Below the pieces are notes generated by a model, which saw only the letters and a list, made by a program, of their open reading frames with translations, had not been told where the DNA came from and did not search any database. Source: Maledivibacter halophilus (lineage in GTDB: Bacteria > Bacillota > Clostridia > Peptostreptococcales > Caminicellaceae). From it: a DNA stretch of 64,000 nt. A program made the translations under genes and the position numbers. Of this stretch, positions 8,775 through 16,364 are shown piece after piece; position 1 is the stretch's first letter, and the number at the start of each line of letters is the position of its first letter. The DNA lies in the NCBI RefSeq assembly GCF_900167445.1, contig NZ_FUZT01000001.1:827363-891362 (forward strand), given 5' to 3'.

Positions 8775-8876
8775 TTGTTTAATCTGGATACATGAGTTGC
8801 ATATATAGCTGATAACTCCACTAAATATATTGCTGAAGTTTTTGATAACATTCTTCACAAAAAAGGAGTTACCAGA
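8775..8876 (+). other. In-frame 5' extension of the MarR gene interrupted by TGA codon 7
   Basis: An AGAGGTGAT ribosome site precedes a TTG at 8775 that opens MFNLDT, then TGA (8793-8795), then VAYIADNSTKYIAEVF..., which joins in frame to the MarR gene that can start at 8877. The extension restores a normal MarR length of about 150 residues and reads like helix 1 of the dimerisation domain. The stop is therefore a nonsense mutation, a recoded codon, or a sequencing error. See the findings. Confidence 0.6.
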
Positions 8877-9227
8877 GTGCAATGGATTGCACTTTATTAT
8901 TTAGGGATACAGGAGCATACAAATCAAAAAGAATTGTCAAGTAGAATGAATATAAAAGAGTCAACTGTGGCTAGGCTTGTAGATAGATTGGAGCGAGATG
9001 GTCTTGTTGTTAGACAAAGAAGTGAAGAAGATAGGAGGGTTTATAACCTTTTACTTACAAAAAAGGGGAATGAATACAGAAAAGAGTTACTTCCAGAAGG
9101 AGAGAAATTTAACGAAATAGTATCCAGTAATATTACGGAAAAAGAAATGCAAACCTTTATGACGGTATTAGATAAAATGATTAATAATATAAGATATTAT
9201 AGAATTAAAAAAGAAAGTGAAAAATAA
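8877..9227 (+). CDS. MarR-family transcriptional regulator (N-terminus interrupted or shortened)
   Basis: The uninterrupted frame begins at GTG 8877 after AAAAGGAG with good spacing and gives 116 residues: VQWIALYYLG, the winged helix-turn-helix (KELSSRMNIKESTVARLVDRLERDGLV), the wing RQRSEEDRRVYNLLLTKKG and the C-terminal dimer helix. Without the upstream segment it lacks the usual first helix. It probably represses the AhpD-like gene that starts 100 bases downstream, where a perfect palindrome overlaps the promoter. The full-length form needs readthrough of TGA at 8793; the short form could be made by internal initiation. Confidence 0.8.
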   Translation: MQWIALYYLGIQEHTNQKELSSRMNIKESTVARLVDRLERDGLVVRQRSEEDRRVYNLLLTKKGNEYRKELLPEGEKFNEIVSSNITEKEMQTFMTVLDKMINNIRYYRIKKESEK

Positions 9228-9252
9228 ATATTTATTTTTTAACTAAGATTGA

Positions 9253-9302
9253 TTGACATTTAACAAAATACTTGCTATACTAATAATTAGTATAGCAAGT
9301 AT
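9253..9302 (+). promoter_or_regulatory. Promoter overlapped by a 35-bp perfect palindrome (MarR operator candidate)
   Basis: TTGACA (9253-9258), a 17-base spacer and TATACT (9276-9281) form a near-consensus promoter. A perfect palindrome with 17-base arms covers 9268-9302, centred on 9285; its left arm begins ATACTTGCTATACTAAT and includes the whole -10 box. A repressor dimer bound here would block RNA polymerase. The site lies between the MarR gene and its presumed target. Confidence 0.85.
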
Positions 9303-9327
9303 AAAATGTGTAAGGAGGAGTAGAAAT

Positions 9328-9681
9328 ATGTCAAAAAATCCAAGAGAACTTTTGAATGCTTTTATTGGAGGTCTTGAAAAATTAGGTGAAACCAATGGTG
9401 AAAATATAGAAGCTTTTATGGGATTACTTGGAAAATCCTATGAACCGGGAAAACTAGATGTAAAGATGAAGGAGTTAATAAGTGTGGCCATAGGTGTATA
9501 TAACCGTTGTGAGTATTGTATAGTATTCCATACTTACAAAGCCCTTGAAGCTGGAGCTACTCGTGAAGAAATAATTGAAGCAGCTATGGTATCTGTTGCC
9601 TTTGGTGGAGGACCAACAATGGCATATAGTGTAACACTGCTTAAAGATTCTATAGATGAATTTGAAAAAGATTTCCAATAA
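9328..9681 (+). CDS. AhpD-like carboxymuconolactone decarboxylase-family protein
   Basis: The 117-residue protein has the CMD/AhpD fold signature with the redox pair in NRCEYCIVFH (Cys61, Cys64, His68) and EAAMVSVAFGGGP after it. AhpD proteins use such a CxxC pair to pass electrons from lipoylated proteins to peroxiredoxins or to reduce peroxides directly; decarboxylase relatives lack it. The start is ATG 9328 after TAAGGAGGAG; a longer frame to 9253 would run through the promoter. It lies between a MarR regulator and a lipoyl-bearing dihydrolipoamide dehydrogenase, its likely electron donor. Confidence 0.9.
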   Translation: MSKNPRELLNAFIGGLEKLGETNGENIEAFMGLLGKSYEPGKLDVKMKELISVAIGVYNRCEYCIVFHTYKALEAGATREEIIEAAMVSVAFGGGPTMAYSVTLLKDSIDEFEKDFQ

Positions 9682-9818
9682 GTAGAAGGCAGCTTAGGCT
9701 GTCTTCTAAATAATTTTTTTATTAAGACCTCGAAGAAACATCTTAAAATTAGAATTTTGGATTTGCAATTTCAAATTTATAGTCATATGAATTTGCACCT
9801 ATAAAGGAGGTTTTAAAG

Positions 9819-11525
9819 ATGGCTAAAATAAAACTAAATAAATTAACTGGACATGCAAAAGAAGGAATAATAGGAGCAATTAATAAAAAAATAGGAGATA
9901 CAATTAACTCAGGTGAAACTTTGCTGGAGATTGAATCCAATAAAGGAAATATAAGCGTTGAATCAGAAGTATCTGGGAAGATATTAGCGATAGAAGTAGA
10001 GGTAGGATCAAAGGTTAAAATTGGTGATGTGTTGGCTGAGATTGAAGGAGAAGCTTCAGAAAGTAAAGAAACGAAAAGCAAAGGAAAATTCGATTATTTC
10101 GGCAGTTTAATGAAGCCGCAGAAAAAGGAAATTAATACAGATATTACAATAATAGGCGGTGGGCCTGGTGGATATGTTACAGCATTACAAGCTGCAAAAT
10201 TAGGAGCTAATGTTGTTTTAATAGAAAAAGAGAAATTAGGTGGAACATGTTTAAACTGGGGATGTATTCCTACTAAATGTTTTGTAAGATCTTCAGAGGT
10301 TTTTGAAAATCTTAAAGAAGCAGAAAAATATGGATTACAAGCGGAAAATGTTTCAGTGGACATGAAAAAAGTAGTAGAAAGAAAGAATAAAGTAGTGACT
10401 CAACTTGTAGATGGAATAAAATACCTTCTAGACAAAAACCATGTAAAAGTGCTACAGGGTAAAGGAGAAATAATAAATAAAGAAACTGTTTATGTGAAGG
10501 AAAGAAATGTTGAAAACACAATTAAGACGAAAAATATCATAATAGCCACTGGATCAGAAACCTTTACTTTACCGATACCTGGAGTTGATTTGGAGAACGT
10601 TATAACTAGTAATGAAGCATTGGATATTACAAGCTTACCTAAAAGCCTTGTTATAGTTGGAGGCGGAATAATAGGTATGGAATTTGCTTTTATTTTTAAT
10701 AGCTTTGGAGTTGAGGTGTCAGTAATTGAATATTTAGATAATATTCTTTCAGTACTTGATGAAGATGTTTATGAAGAGATAACCAATATAGCTATAGAAA
10801 AAGGGATAAATATTTATACTGGTTCAAGGGTTGAAGAAATTATGGAAAGTGAAAATAAGGAATGTATTGTGGTTTTTAGTAAGGATGATAAAAAGAAATT
10901 TATTTGTTCAGAAAAGGTTTTAATGGCAGTAGGGAGAAAACCATATTTAGGAAATTTGGACATAGAAAAATTAGGCGTAGAATTAAATGACAATAAAAAG
11001 GGTATAAAAGTTAACGAAAAGATGCAAACCAGTGTATCAAATATATATGCAATTGGTGATGTGACTAATAAAATACAGCTAGCCCATGTGGCATCCCATC
11101 AAGGTATTATTGCTGTAAAAAACATTCTTGGTGAAGGTGTAGATATGAACTATGATGTAGTACCTAGTGGAATATTTACTAATCCGGAGATTGCAGTAGT
11201 TGGGCTAGGGGAAAAAGAAGCTATGGACAAGGGTTTGGATATACAAGTAGGAAAGTTTCCATTTGAGGCCAATGGTAAGGCTTTAACTATTGGAGAAAGT
11301 AAAGGTTTTATTAAGCTAATTAAAGATAAAGCTACAGGTAAAATAATAGGGGGATCAATTATTGGGCCCCATGCCACTGACTTAATAGCTGAAGTTGCTT
11401 TGGCAGTAAAAAATGGATTAAAGGCAGAAGATATAATTGAAACAATTCATGCACATCCTACCACAGCTGAGGCAGTTCATGAAAGTGCATTAGCAACAGA
11501 AGGTGGAGCAATACATTTTGAATAA
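9819..11525 (+). CDS. lpdA: Dihydrolipoyl dehydrogenase with N-terminal lipoyl domain
   Basis: The 568-residue flavoprotein is a fusion. Residues 1-78 are a lipoyl domain with the acceptor lysine in ESNKGN (Lys42); a linker of about 25 residues follows; from about 107 comes an E3 enzyme with FAD site GGGPGGY, redox cysteines in GGTCLNWGCIPTK (Cys144, Cys149), an NAD site GGGIIGMEF and the C-terminal catalytic HAHPTTAE. It should oxidise NADH and reduce its own lipoyl arm. No E1 or E2 component of a 2-oxoacid complex is near. The AhpD-like gene upstream suggests a role in thiol or peroxide reduction. The ribosome site AAAGGAGG precedes ATG 9819. Confidence 0.93.
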   Translation: MAKIKLNKLTGHAKEGIIGAINKKIGDTINSGETLLEIESNKGNISVESEVSGKILAIEVEVGSKVKIGDVLAEIEGEASESKETKSKGKFDYFGSLMKPQKKEINTDITIIGGGPGGYVTALQAAKLGANVVLIEKEKLGGTCLNWGCIPTKCFVRSSEVFENLKEAEKYGLQAENVSVDMKKVVERKNKVVTQLVDGIKYLLDKNHVKVLQGKGEIINKETVYVKERNVENTIKTKNIIIATGSETFTLPIPGVDLENVITSNEALDITSLPKSLVIVGGGIIGMEFAFIFNSFGVEVSVIEYLDNILSVLDEDVYEEITNIAIEKGINIYTGSRVEEIMESENKECIVVFSKDDKKKFICSEKVLMAVGRKPYLGNLDIEKLGVELNDNKKGIKVNEKMQTSVSNIYAIGDVTNKIQLAHVASHQGIIAVKNILGEGVDMNYDVVPSGIFTNPEIAVVGLGEKEAMDKGLDIQVGKFPFEANGKALTIGESKGFIKLIKDKATGKIIGGSIIGPHATDLIAEVALAVKNGLKAEDIIETIHAHPTTAEAVHESALATEGGAIHFE

Positions 11526-11554
11526 AAAATCAAGAAGCATTCATATTTTAAAAT

Positions 11555-11590
11555 ACAGTCATTGTAAAATTACAGTGTCTGTTTTTTCTT
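11555..11590 (+). terminator. Terminator after the lipoyl-dehydrogenase gene
   Basis: An imperfect stem ACAGTCATTGTAA / TTACAGTGTCTGT (11555-11582) is followed by a T run. It closes the MarR/AhpD-like/Lpd cluster. Confidence 0.7.
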
Positions 11591-11708
11591 TTTTAAAAAA
11601 GTATGTGGAATATCATCTAATAAAGACTTTAAAATGAAAAAATTACATATAGATTTCTTTAATATAATATCTCTAAATTTAGAATAATAAATTTAGGAGG
11701 TATTTTTT

Positions 11709-12659
11709 ATGGTTAGAAAGCATAAAAATATTATTCTAATATGTATAATAATATTTTGTTTTTTTAATATCTATAGTATTACATTTTTTGTTTCTAAAAT
11801 TGAGGATGCAGCTTTAGTATTTTCACAACAAGAAAGTAGCAATACAAATATGATATTTATTAATAGGTTAGTTAAAGACGGTAAAGTAGTAAAATTACTT
11901 AGAGAGGAAGAAGAGCTTGGTGAGATTATTATAGATGATAATCTATCATCGGATAGAAAAGAAAAAATTAGTTTCTTTAGAACCTTGGGTTTATATAACA
12001 TAGGCGCAGATGTCAAAGAACTAAACATATCTTTATATTATTTAGGTTATGGTACTAATAAAAATTCACGTATTTTTGATAAGAAAACAAAAGAAGCAGT
12101 CCGAGCTTTTCAAAGAGATTATAAATTGAAAGTCGATGGCTTTGCAGGAATACATACAATAGGAGCTTTGAATCAAACATTGAAATCTAAAAAAATTACA
12201 ATACCAAATTGTGAACCTAATGTGCAAAAGGTTTTATCAAATAATTATTGGATAGTTATTAACAAAGATGCCAATATATTAAAATTGTACAGAGGACAAA
12301 AATTAGTGAAAAAATATCCTGTGGCCACAGGAAAAGAAAAAAATTATACACCTGAAGGAAAGTTTAAAATAATAAGGAAAAATATAGACCCATATTGGGG
12401 TGGGGGAAGAGATAAAGATCCAATAAAGGGAGGAGTTCCACAAAATCCATTGGGAACAAGATGGTTAGGATTAGATTTTGGAGGAGGAACTTTGTATGGA
12501 ATTCATGGAACTAATAATCCTAGAAGTATAGGTAAGCATGTATCAAATGGATGCATTAGAATGCATAATAGGGATGTGGAAGAGCTTTTTAGTATTGTTA
12601 AAAGAAATACCATGGTATATATAGGGACAGATAAAAAATTAAATCAGTATATTTATTAG
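11709..12659 (+). CDS. L,D-transpeptidase (YkuD) with peptidoglycan-binding domain
   Basis: The 316-residue exported or membrane-anchored enzyme forms 3-3 peptidoglycan cross-links or attaches proteins to the wall. An N-terminal hydrophobic anchor (about 8-28) is followed by a PG_binding_1 domain (about 98-155, FDKKTKEAVRAFQRDYKLKVDG) and a YkuD catalytic domain (about 175-308) with the motif HGTNN...SNGCIRMHN, whose cysteine is the nucleophile. The residues 29-95 carry no known domain. The ribosome site TTAGGAGG precedes ATG 11709. It appears monocistronic, closed by a hairpin. Confidence 0.93.
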   Translation: MVRKHKNIILICIIIFCFFNIYSITFFVSKIEDAALVFSQQESSNTNMIFINRLVKDGKVVKLLREEEELGEIIIDDNLSSDRKEKISFFRTLGLYNIGADVKELNISLYYLGYGTNKNSRIFDKKTKEAVRAFQRDYKLKVDGFAGIHTIGALNQTLKSKKITIPNCEPNVQKVLSNNYWIVINKDANILKLYRGQKLVKKYPVATGKEKNYTPEGKFKIIRKNIDPYWGGGRDKDPIKGGVPQNPLGTRWLGLDFGGGTLYGIHGTNNPRSIGKHVSNGCIRMHNRDVEELFSIVKRNTMVYIGTDKKLNQYIY

Positions 12660-12688
12660 CCGCCGATGAAAATATCAGCGGTTTTTTT
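12660..12688 (+). terminator. Terminator after the L,D-transpeptidase gene
   Basis: CCGCCGAT (12660-12667) pairs, with one mismatch, with ATCAGCGG (12674-12681), followed by seven T residues. Confidence 0.8.
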
Positions 12689-12739
12689 ATATTTCATATT
12701 TCAGGTATTTAGATGAATTAATAAATTCCCAGCAGTACC

Positions 12740-12768
12740 TTGTAAAACAAGATAGCTTATGTTATACT
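12740..12768 (+). promoter_or_regulatory. Sigma-A-type promoter for the pspC/liaF-like operon
   Basis: TTGTAA (12740-12745), a 17-base spacer and TATACT (12763-12768), 65 bases before the PspC-domain gene. Confidence 0.6.
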
Positions 12769-12833
12769 ATAATCCATGAAATTAATATATAAATGGCAAT
12801 AAGTATGAGAAAACGTAGCAAAGGAGTGTTAAA

Positions 12834-13265
12834 ATGTCAAAAAAATTATTTCGTTCACCAAATGACAAAATCCTTGCAGGGGTATGTGGAGGAATTGCAG
12901 ATTATTTTGCAATTGATCCTACATTAGTTAGAATTGTATGGGTTATTTTTACTTTAATGGGTGGAGCGGGAATAATAGCATATATAATATGTGCTGTAAT
13001 TTTTCCTGAAGGGTCAGGTAATGATACTGGATTAATTGGTGATGAATATGTAGTTGGAGCAAAGAATTATGAAGATAAGTATAATAATTATGATGATGAG
13101 GGACATGATAAAAATAAAATTTTAATAGGTTCTATACTTGTTGTTTTGGGAGTTTTATTCCTGATTAGAAGATATGTTTACTGGTTCGATTTAGGTAAGC
13201 TTTGGCCAGTCGTTTTAATAGGTCTTGGAGTATTTATTATATATAAAGGAAAGGAGGGAAATTAA
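12834..13265 (+). CDS. PspC-domain membrane protein
   Basis: The 143-residue protein opens with the PspC domain (KKLFRSPNDKILAGVCGGIADYF, first helix of which is cytoplasmic), a membrane segment about 32-58, a charged linker about 60-97, and two C-terminal hydrophobic segments (about 98-140) resembling LiaI/DUF5668. PspC-type proteins act in envelope-stress responses. The next gene begins one base after its stop and encodes a LiaF-like protein, so the two form a translationally linked envelope-stress pair; no LiaRS-type sensor is adjacent. Confidence 0.9.
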   Translation: MSKKLFRSPNDKILAGVCGGIADYFAIDPTLVRIVWVIFTLMGGAGIIAYIICAVIFPEGSGNDTGLIGDEYVVGAKNYEDKYNNYDDEGHDKNKILIGSILVVLGVLFLIRRYVYWFDLGKLWPVVLIGLGVFIIYKGKEGN

Positions 13266-13266
13266 T

Positions 13267-14154
13267 TTGAGGAGCAATGGTCTGACAGGCGGACTAATAT
13301 TGATATGTATAGGTATCTTTTGGCTATTAATGAACTTTGGGATTATAAACTGGTCAATTCTAGATGTGATGTTTCAGTTATGGCCATTAATACTTATCGT
13401 AATAGGTATTAATATTATTTTTAAATCCAAAAAGTTTATAAGGTATATAACTTGGGGGATATTTTTTGTTATCATAATTTTATTTGGATTTTATAATCAA
13501 TACAGATTTGAAAATGATATTGTGTTAGATTCGAATTCAAATATAAACATTGAAAAACGTGCAGAAACTACCAAGGGAAAATTAAAACTTCAATTAGGTA
13601 GCGGAAATATAAAAATAAAGTCAACGGGAGATAGGTTATTAAGAGCTAAAATACCTAATTCTAAAGTTAAAAAGGAAGTAAGATTTAGCAATGATAACAC
13701 CAATGTGGATATAGATATTGAGCAAAGGTCCGATTTTATTAGATTTGGTGACAAAAAAGACTATGATTATGATTTGGAAATAGATGAAACTTTGCTATGG
13801 AATTTGGATATAGACACAGGTGCAATAAATGGAACAATGGATTTTACCGATCTAAAAGTAGAAAAACTTGATATAGATATGGGAGTATCTAATTTAAACT
13901 TATTGTTTGGAGATAAACAAGAAAAAACAAAGGTTGATATTGAGGGTGGAATATCAAATCTTGAGATAACTATACCGGAAAATCTTGGGACTGAAATTCA
14001 AATTAATGGTGGGCTAAAAAATACTAATATTCATGATTTGGGATGGAGAAAGCTAGGAGATAAATATATATCTCCAAATTATGATGAAGCTGAAAAAAAA
14101 CTTGAAATAGATATTGATACAGGTATTGGAAGACTCAATGTGAGAGAAAAATAG
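13267..14154 (+). CDS. LiaF-like membrane protein with C-terminal toastrack domain
   Basis: The 295-residue protein starts at TTG 13267, one base after the pspC stop, with AAAGGAGGG as ribosome site inside the upstream gene. It has three or four N-terminal membrane segments (GGLILICIGIFWLLMNFGII, then about 35-80) and a C-terminal beta-rich domain (about 95-295) of the LiaF/DUF2154 toastrack type with repeated LDIDxGxxNxxL strands. In Bacillus LiaF inhibits the LiaS envelope-stress kinase. Function here is inferred from the PspC partner and the fold. Confidence 0.85.
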   Translation: MRSNGLTGGLILICIGIFWLLMNFGIINWSILDVMFQLWPLILIVIGINIIFKSKKFIRYITWGIFFVIIILFGFYNQYRFENDIVLDSNSNINIEKRAETTKGKLKLQLGSGNIKIKSTGDRLLRAKIPNSKVKKEVRFSNDNTNVDIDIEQRSDFIRFGDKKDYDYDLEIDETLLWNLDIDTGAINGTMDFTDLKVEKLDIDMGVSNLNLLFGDKQEKTKVDIEGGISNLEITIPENLGTEIQINGGLKNTNIHDLGWRKLGDKYISPNYDEAEKKLEIDIDTGIGRLNVREK

Positions 14155-14165
14155 AATTCAAATAT

Positions 14166-14192
14166 AAGAAGGAAATTAGTCCTTCTTTTTTT
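14166..14192 (+). terminator. Terminator after the pspC/liaF-like operon
   Basis: AAGAAGGA-AATTAG-TCCTTCTT followed by a T run (14166-14192). Confidence 0.8.
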
Positions 14193-14323
14193 ATTGAAAA
14201 TCTTAAAATACTATTGAAAAAAAATAATAATAACTTTAAAATATTATTAACGTAAAAAATATTTTAATAAGATAGATTTTATATAAGAATAAGCAACTTT
14301 AAGACTTAATTTGATTATCTTTA

Positions 14324-14492
14324 TAATTGAGCAAATTGCATAATTACCTTCCTAAAAAATTATTTACTACATATAGTTTTAAAATCTTCAAAGCCATACC
14401 ATCGAAATATATTTAATTCTAAATAATTAAATTAAGGATAATATTCGCATATGCAACCCAGCCAAATTAGAGTTATGCAATTTCCTCAATTA
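14324..14492. repeat. Family A interspersed repeat (copy A2)
   Basis: A 169-base element fills most of the 437-base gap before the next gene. Its left end TTGAGCAAATTGCATAATT is the inverted complement, with two or three mismatches, of its right end AGTTATGCAATTTCCTCAA. The inner part is AT-rich and contains no ORF. The ends match those of the copies at 30117 and elsewhere. Confidence 0.75.
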
Positions 14493-14591
14493 ATATTAAA
14501 AACCCCGATATGAGAACTGTCATGAAGAGTCAAATTATAATAATATTTTTGTTGTTTTTAGATTGAAGGCTTAACATGGAGGTGATATTTT

Positions 14592-15200
14592 ATGGAAAAA
14601 ATGAAAACTTTAACTACATTAGAAGAAATTAAAGCTTTTTCAGACCCATATAGAATGCAAATAATAAGATGCTTTAAAGAGTTAGGAGAACCTGCTACTG
14701 TCAAGCAAATAGCTGATGAAATGGGGGAAGTTCCTGCAAAGGTACATTACCATGTGAAAAAGCTTGAAAAGGCAAATATTTTAGAGCTAGTATATACTAA
14801 AGAAATTAAAGGTATCATTGCTAAATATTATAATCCTACTGCCAAGTTTTTTAGAATAGAAAATTGTGATTATGAAATGCCAATGTTTAAAGATTTCTTA
14901 ACTAAGACTCAAAAGTTGTTTTCAAATGTTTTTGATGATGCTAAAAGAATATTTATTGAACAATTAGATTCTTTTCAATCAGATAAGTCCGATGAGAATC
15001 TTAAAGAAAGTGAAAATCTTGAAGATGGGTTTATAACGTCATCATATTTATATTTAAATGAAAAGCAATATATAGATCTTCAAAACTATATTAAAGATTT
15101 GAGCTATGAAAATCAAAAGAAGGATAATAAAGAAAAAGAAAAGTATTTTTTAATGACAAGTATAATAAGAATAGAAGATGAAAAAAATAATCGAAGGTAG
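14592..15200 (+). CDS. ArsR/HTH_20-type transcriptional regulator
   Basis: The 202-residue protein has an N-terminal winged helix-turn-helix (about 12-85) with AFSDPYRMQIIRCFKELG, the recognition segment VKQIADEMGEVPAKVHYHVKKLE and a wing. The long C-terminal part (about 90-200) is acidic and charged, without cysteine metal sites, so metal sensing is unlikely. Related clostridial proteins are annotated as winged-helix regulators of unknown ligand. The start is ATG 14592 after ATGGAGGTGATATTTT. A bidirectional terminator overlaps its last codons. Target genes cannot be named. Confidence 0.85.
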   Translation: MEKMKTLTTLEEIKAFSDPYRMQIIRCFKELGEPATVKQIADEMGEVPAKVHYHVKKLEKANILELVYTKEIKGIIAKYYNPTAKFFRIENCDYEMPMFKDFLTKTQKLFSNVFDDAKRIFIEQLDSFQSDKSDENLKESENLEDGFITSSYLYLNEKQYIDLQNYIKDLSYENQKKDNKEKEKYFLMTSIIRIEDEKNNRR

Positions 15201-15223
15201 AGACCAAAGTCTCTACTTTCGAT
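15190..15223. terminator. Bidirectional terminator between convergent genes
   Basis: ATCGAAGGTAGAGAC (15190-15204) pairs with GTCTCTACTTTCGAT (15209-15223) around a four-base loop. Read on the minus strand it is followed by ATTTTTTTTC, a good terminator for the adenosyltransferase gene. Its left arm overlaps the regulator's stop codon. Confidence 0.8.
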
Positions 15224-15254
15224 TTGTAAAATTTTATATATTTTTAACGTTTTA

Positions 15255-15791
15255 CTATTTTTTAAAATCTACATATGCTAAGTTCACTTCTAAATATCTT
15301 GCCAGTGTATAAATAACATCTGATAGTCTGTTTACATATTTAATTAATATTGAGCTTACCTCCTCAGTACGAGACAATGTAATTATTCGTCTTTCTGCTC
15401 TTCTACATATAGTCCTTGAAAGATGAAGTGCTGCACTGCTTTTATTACTTCCAGGAATTATAAACTTAGATTTTTGATTTTCATTCATTTTTGATAAATA
15501 TTCATCAATTATTTTCTCCAATTCCTTAACATTTTCATCATTGATTTTTTCAGGGAAATTCCCCTTTTTCTTTGTTGCTAATTCTCCAGCCACATTAAAT
15601 AAGGATCTTTGTATCTGTAATATGATTTCATTGATTTTCTCATTTTCTATAAAATTTTTGGCAAATCCAAGTGAAGAATTTAATTCATCAATTGTTCCAT
15701 AGCTTTCTACTCTAATTGAATCCTTATCAACTCTAGTATTATCATAAAGGCTTGTTTTACCTTTATCGCCGGTTTTGGTATAAATTTTCAT
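15255..15791 (-). CDS. PduO-type cob(I)alamin adenosyltransferase
   Basis: The 178-residue enzyme transfers the adenosyl group of ATP to reduced cobalamin to make coenzyme B12. It shows the PduO motifs: the ATP loop YTKTGDKGKTSL (4-15), SYGTIDELNSSLG, the basic RTICRRAERR, and YVNRLSDVIYTLAR near the C terminus. Length is normal. An AGGAGGTG site precedes the ATG. No other cobalamin genes are adjacent, so it probably serves B12-dependent fermentation enzymes encoded elsewhere. Confidence 0.95.
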   Translation of the reverse strand: MKIYTKTGDKGKTSLYDNTRVDKDSIRVESYGTIDELNSSLGFAKNFIENEKINEIILQIQRSLFNVAGELATKKKGNFPEKINDENVKELEKIIDEYLSKMNENQKSKFIIPGSNKSSAALHLSRTICRRAERRIITLSRTEEVSSILIKYVNRLSDVIYTLARYLEVNLAYVDFKK

Positions 15792-16013
15792 ATGAGCACC
15801 TCCTATTCTATGATTTATATATTAAATATTTACCCCATACATAATATTTTATTCTAGAGATTAGATAAGTAACCTTAGAGTTTATTAAGTGAGGGAAATG
15901 AATAATTATCTCAATCAATTTAAAAAAAATATATTGGATTTTAAAAATAGAAGTATAAATTGTAGAAAATTAGCATATAATTTCTAAAAAGGTTAAATAT
16001 GGAGGTTTGCTAA

Positions 16014-16160
16014 ATGCGTGAAGAATTGGTAGATATAGTGGAAGATTTTATTAAGCTTTGTGATAAGCTCCTTGAAAGTGGAAAGATAGACAACAAAATG
16101 TATGATGAATTGACGCAAAAGAAGGTAGAATTTCTTAAAGATACAAAAAGAGTAATTTAA
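16014..16160 (+). CDS. Small acidic/helical protein, 48 aa
   Basis: ATG 16014 follows ATGGAGGTTTGCTAA and opens a 48-codon frame. It reads as a two-helix protein: EELVDIVEDFIKLCDKLLES, then KIDNKMYDELTQKKVEFLKD. The gene is closed by a very strong hairpin overlapping its last codons. Strong translation signals and a dedicated terminator support a real gene. I do not recognise a family. It has no signal peptide, and a single cysteine. Confidence 0.6.
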   Translation: MREELVDIVEDFIKLCDKLLESGKIDNKMYDELTQKKVEFLKDTKRVI

Positions 16161-16186
16161 AAAAATTACTCTTTTTGTATCTTTTA
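16137..16186 (+). terminator. Strong terminator overlapping the 48-aa gene
   Basis: A perfect stem of about 21 base pairs: the left arm begins AAAGATACAAAAAGAG (16137), the right arm ends CTCTTTTTGTATCTTT (16184), around a short A-rich loop. Confidence 0.85.
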
Positions 16187-16246
16187 TGAATAACCTTTTG
16201 GCTGAAGAGAAGAATATTATATATAAATAGTTCATAGACATTTTAA

Positions 16247-16336
16247 ATATAACCAAATATCATAAATTTCATAGAAAAATGCGATCTATTTACTATTTTT
16301 CATGAAATTTACATTATATTTTAAATTTGGTTATAT
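16247..16336. repeat. 90-bp imperfect palindrome upstream of the next gene
   Basis: ATATAACCAAAT (16247-16258) is exactly mirrored by ATTTGGTTATAT (16325-16336). Inside, ATAAATTTCATAGAAAAAT faces ATTTTTCATGAAATTTACAT. It ends 28 bases before the start of the gene at 16365, so it is either a repeat element or a leader structure. I see no similar copy in this window. Confidence 0.65.
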
Positions 16337-16364
16337 ATAGCAAGGACATTTTGGAGGGATTTGA

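Noticed and set aside
8790-8835. Firm call of a selenocysteine insertion element
   Set aside because: Only a five-base-pair stem with a 15-base loop is visible; the bacterial SECIS shape is not evident, so it stays a hypothesis.
9253-9327. Longer start for the AhpD-like gene
   Set aside because: It would translate through the promoter and palindrome; ATG 9328 has TAAGGAGGAG at the right distance.
14155-14591. CRISPR array or phage attachment site among the AT-rich repeats
   Set aside because: The repeats are dispersed inverted elements of varying length, with no regular spacers, no cas genes and no integrase anywhere in the window.
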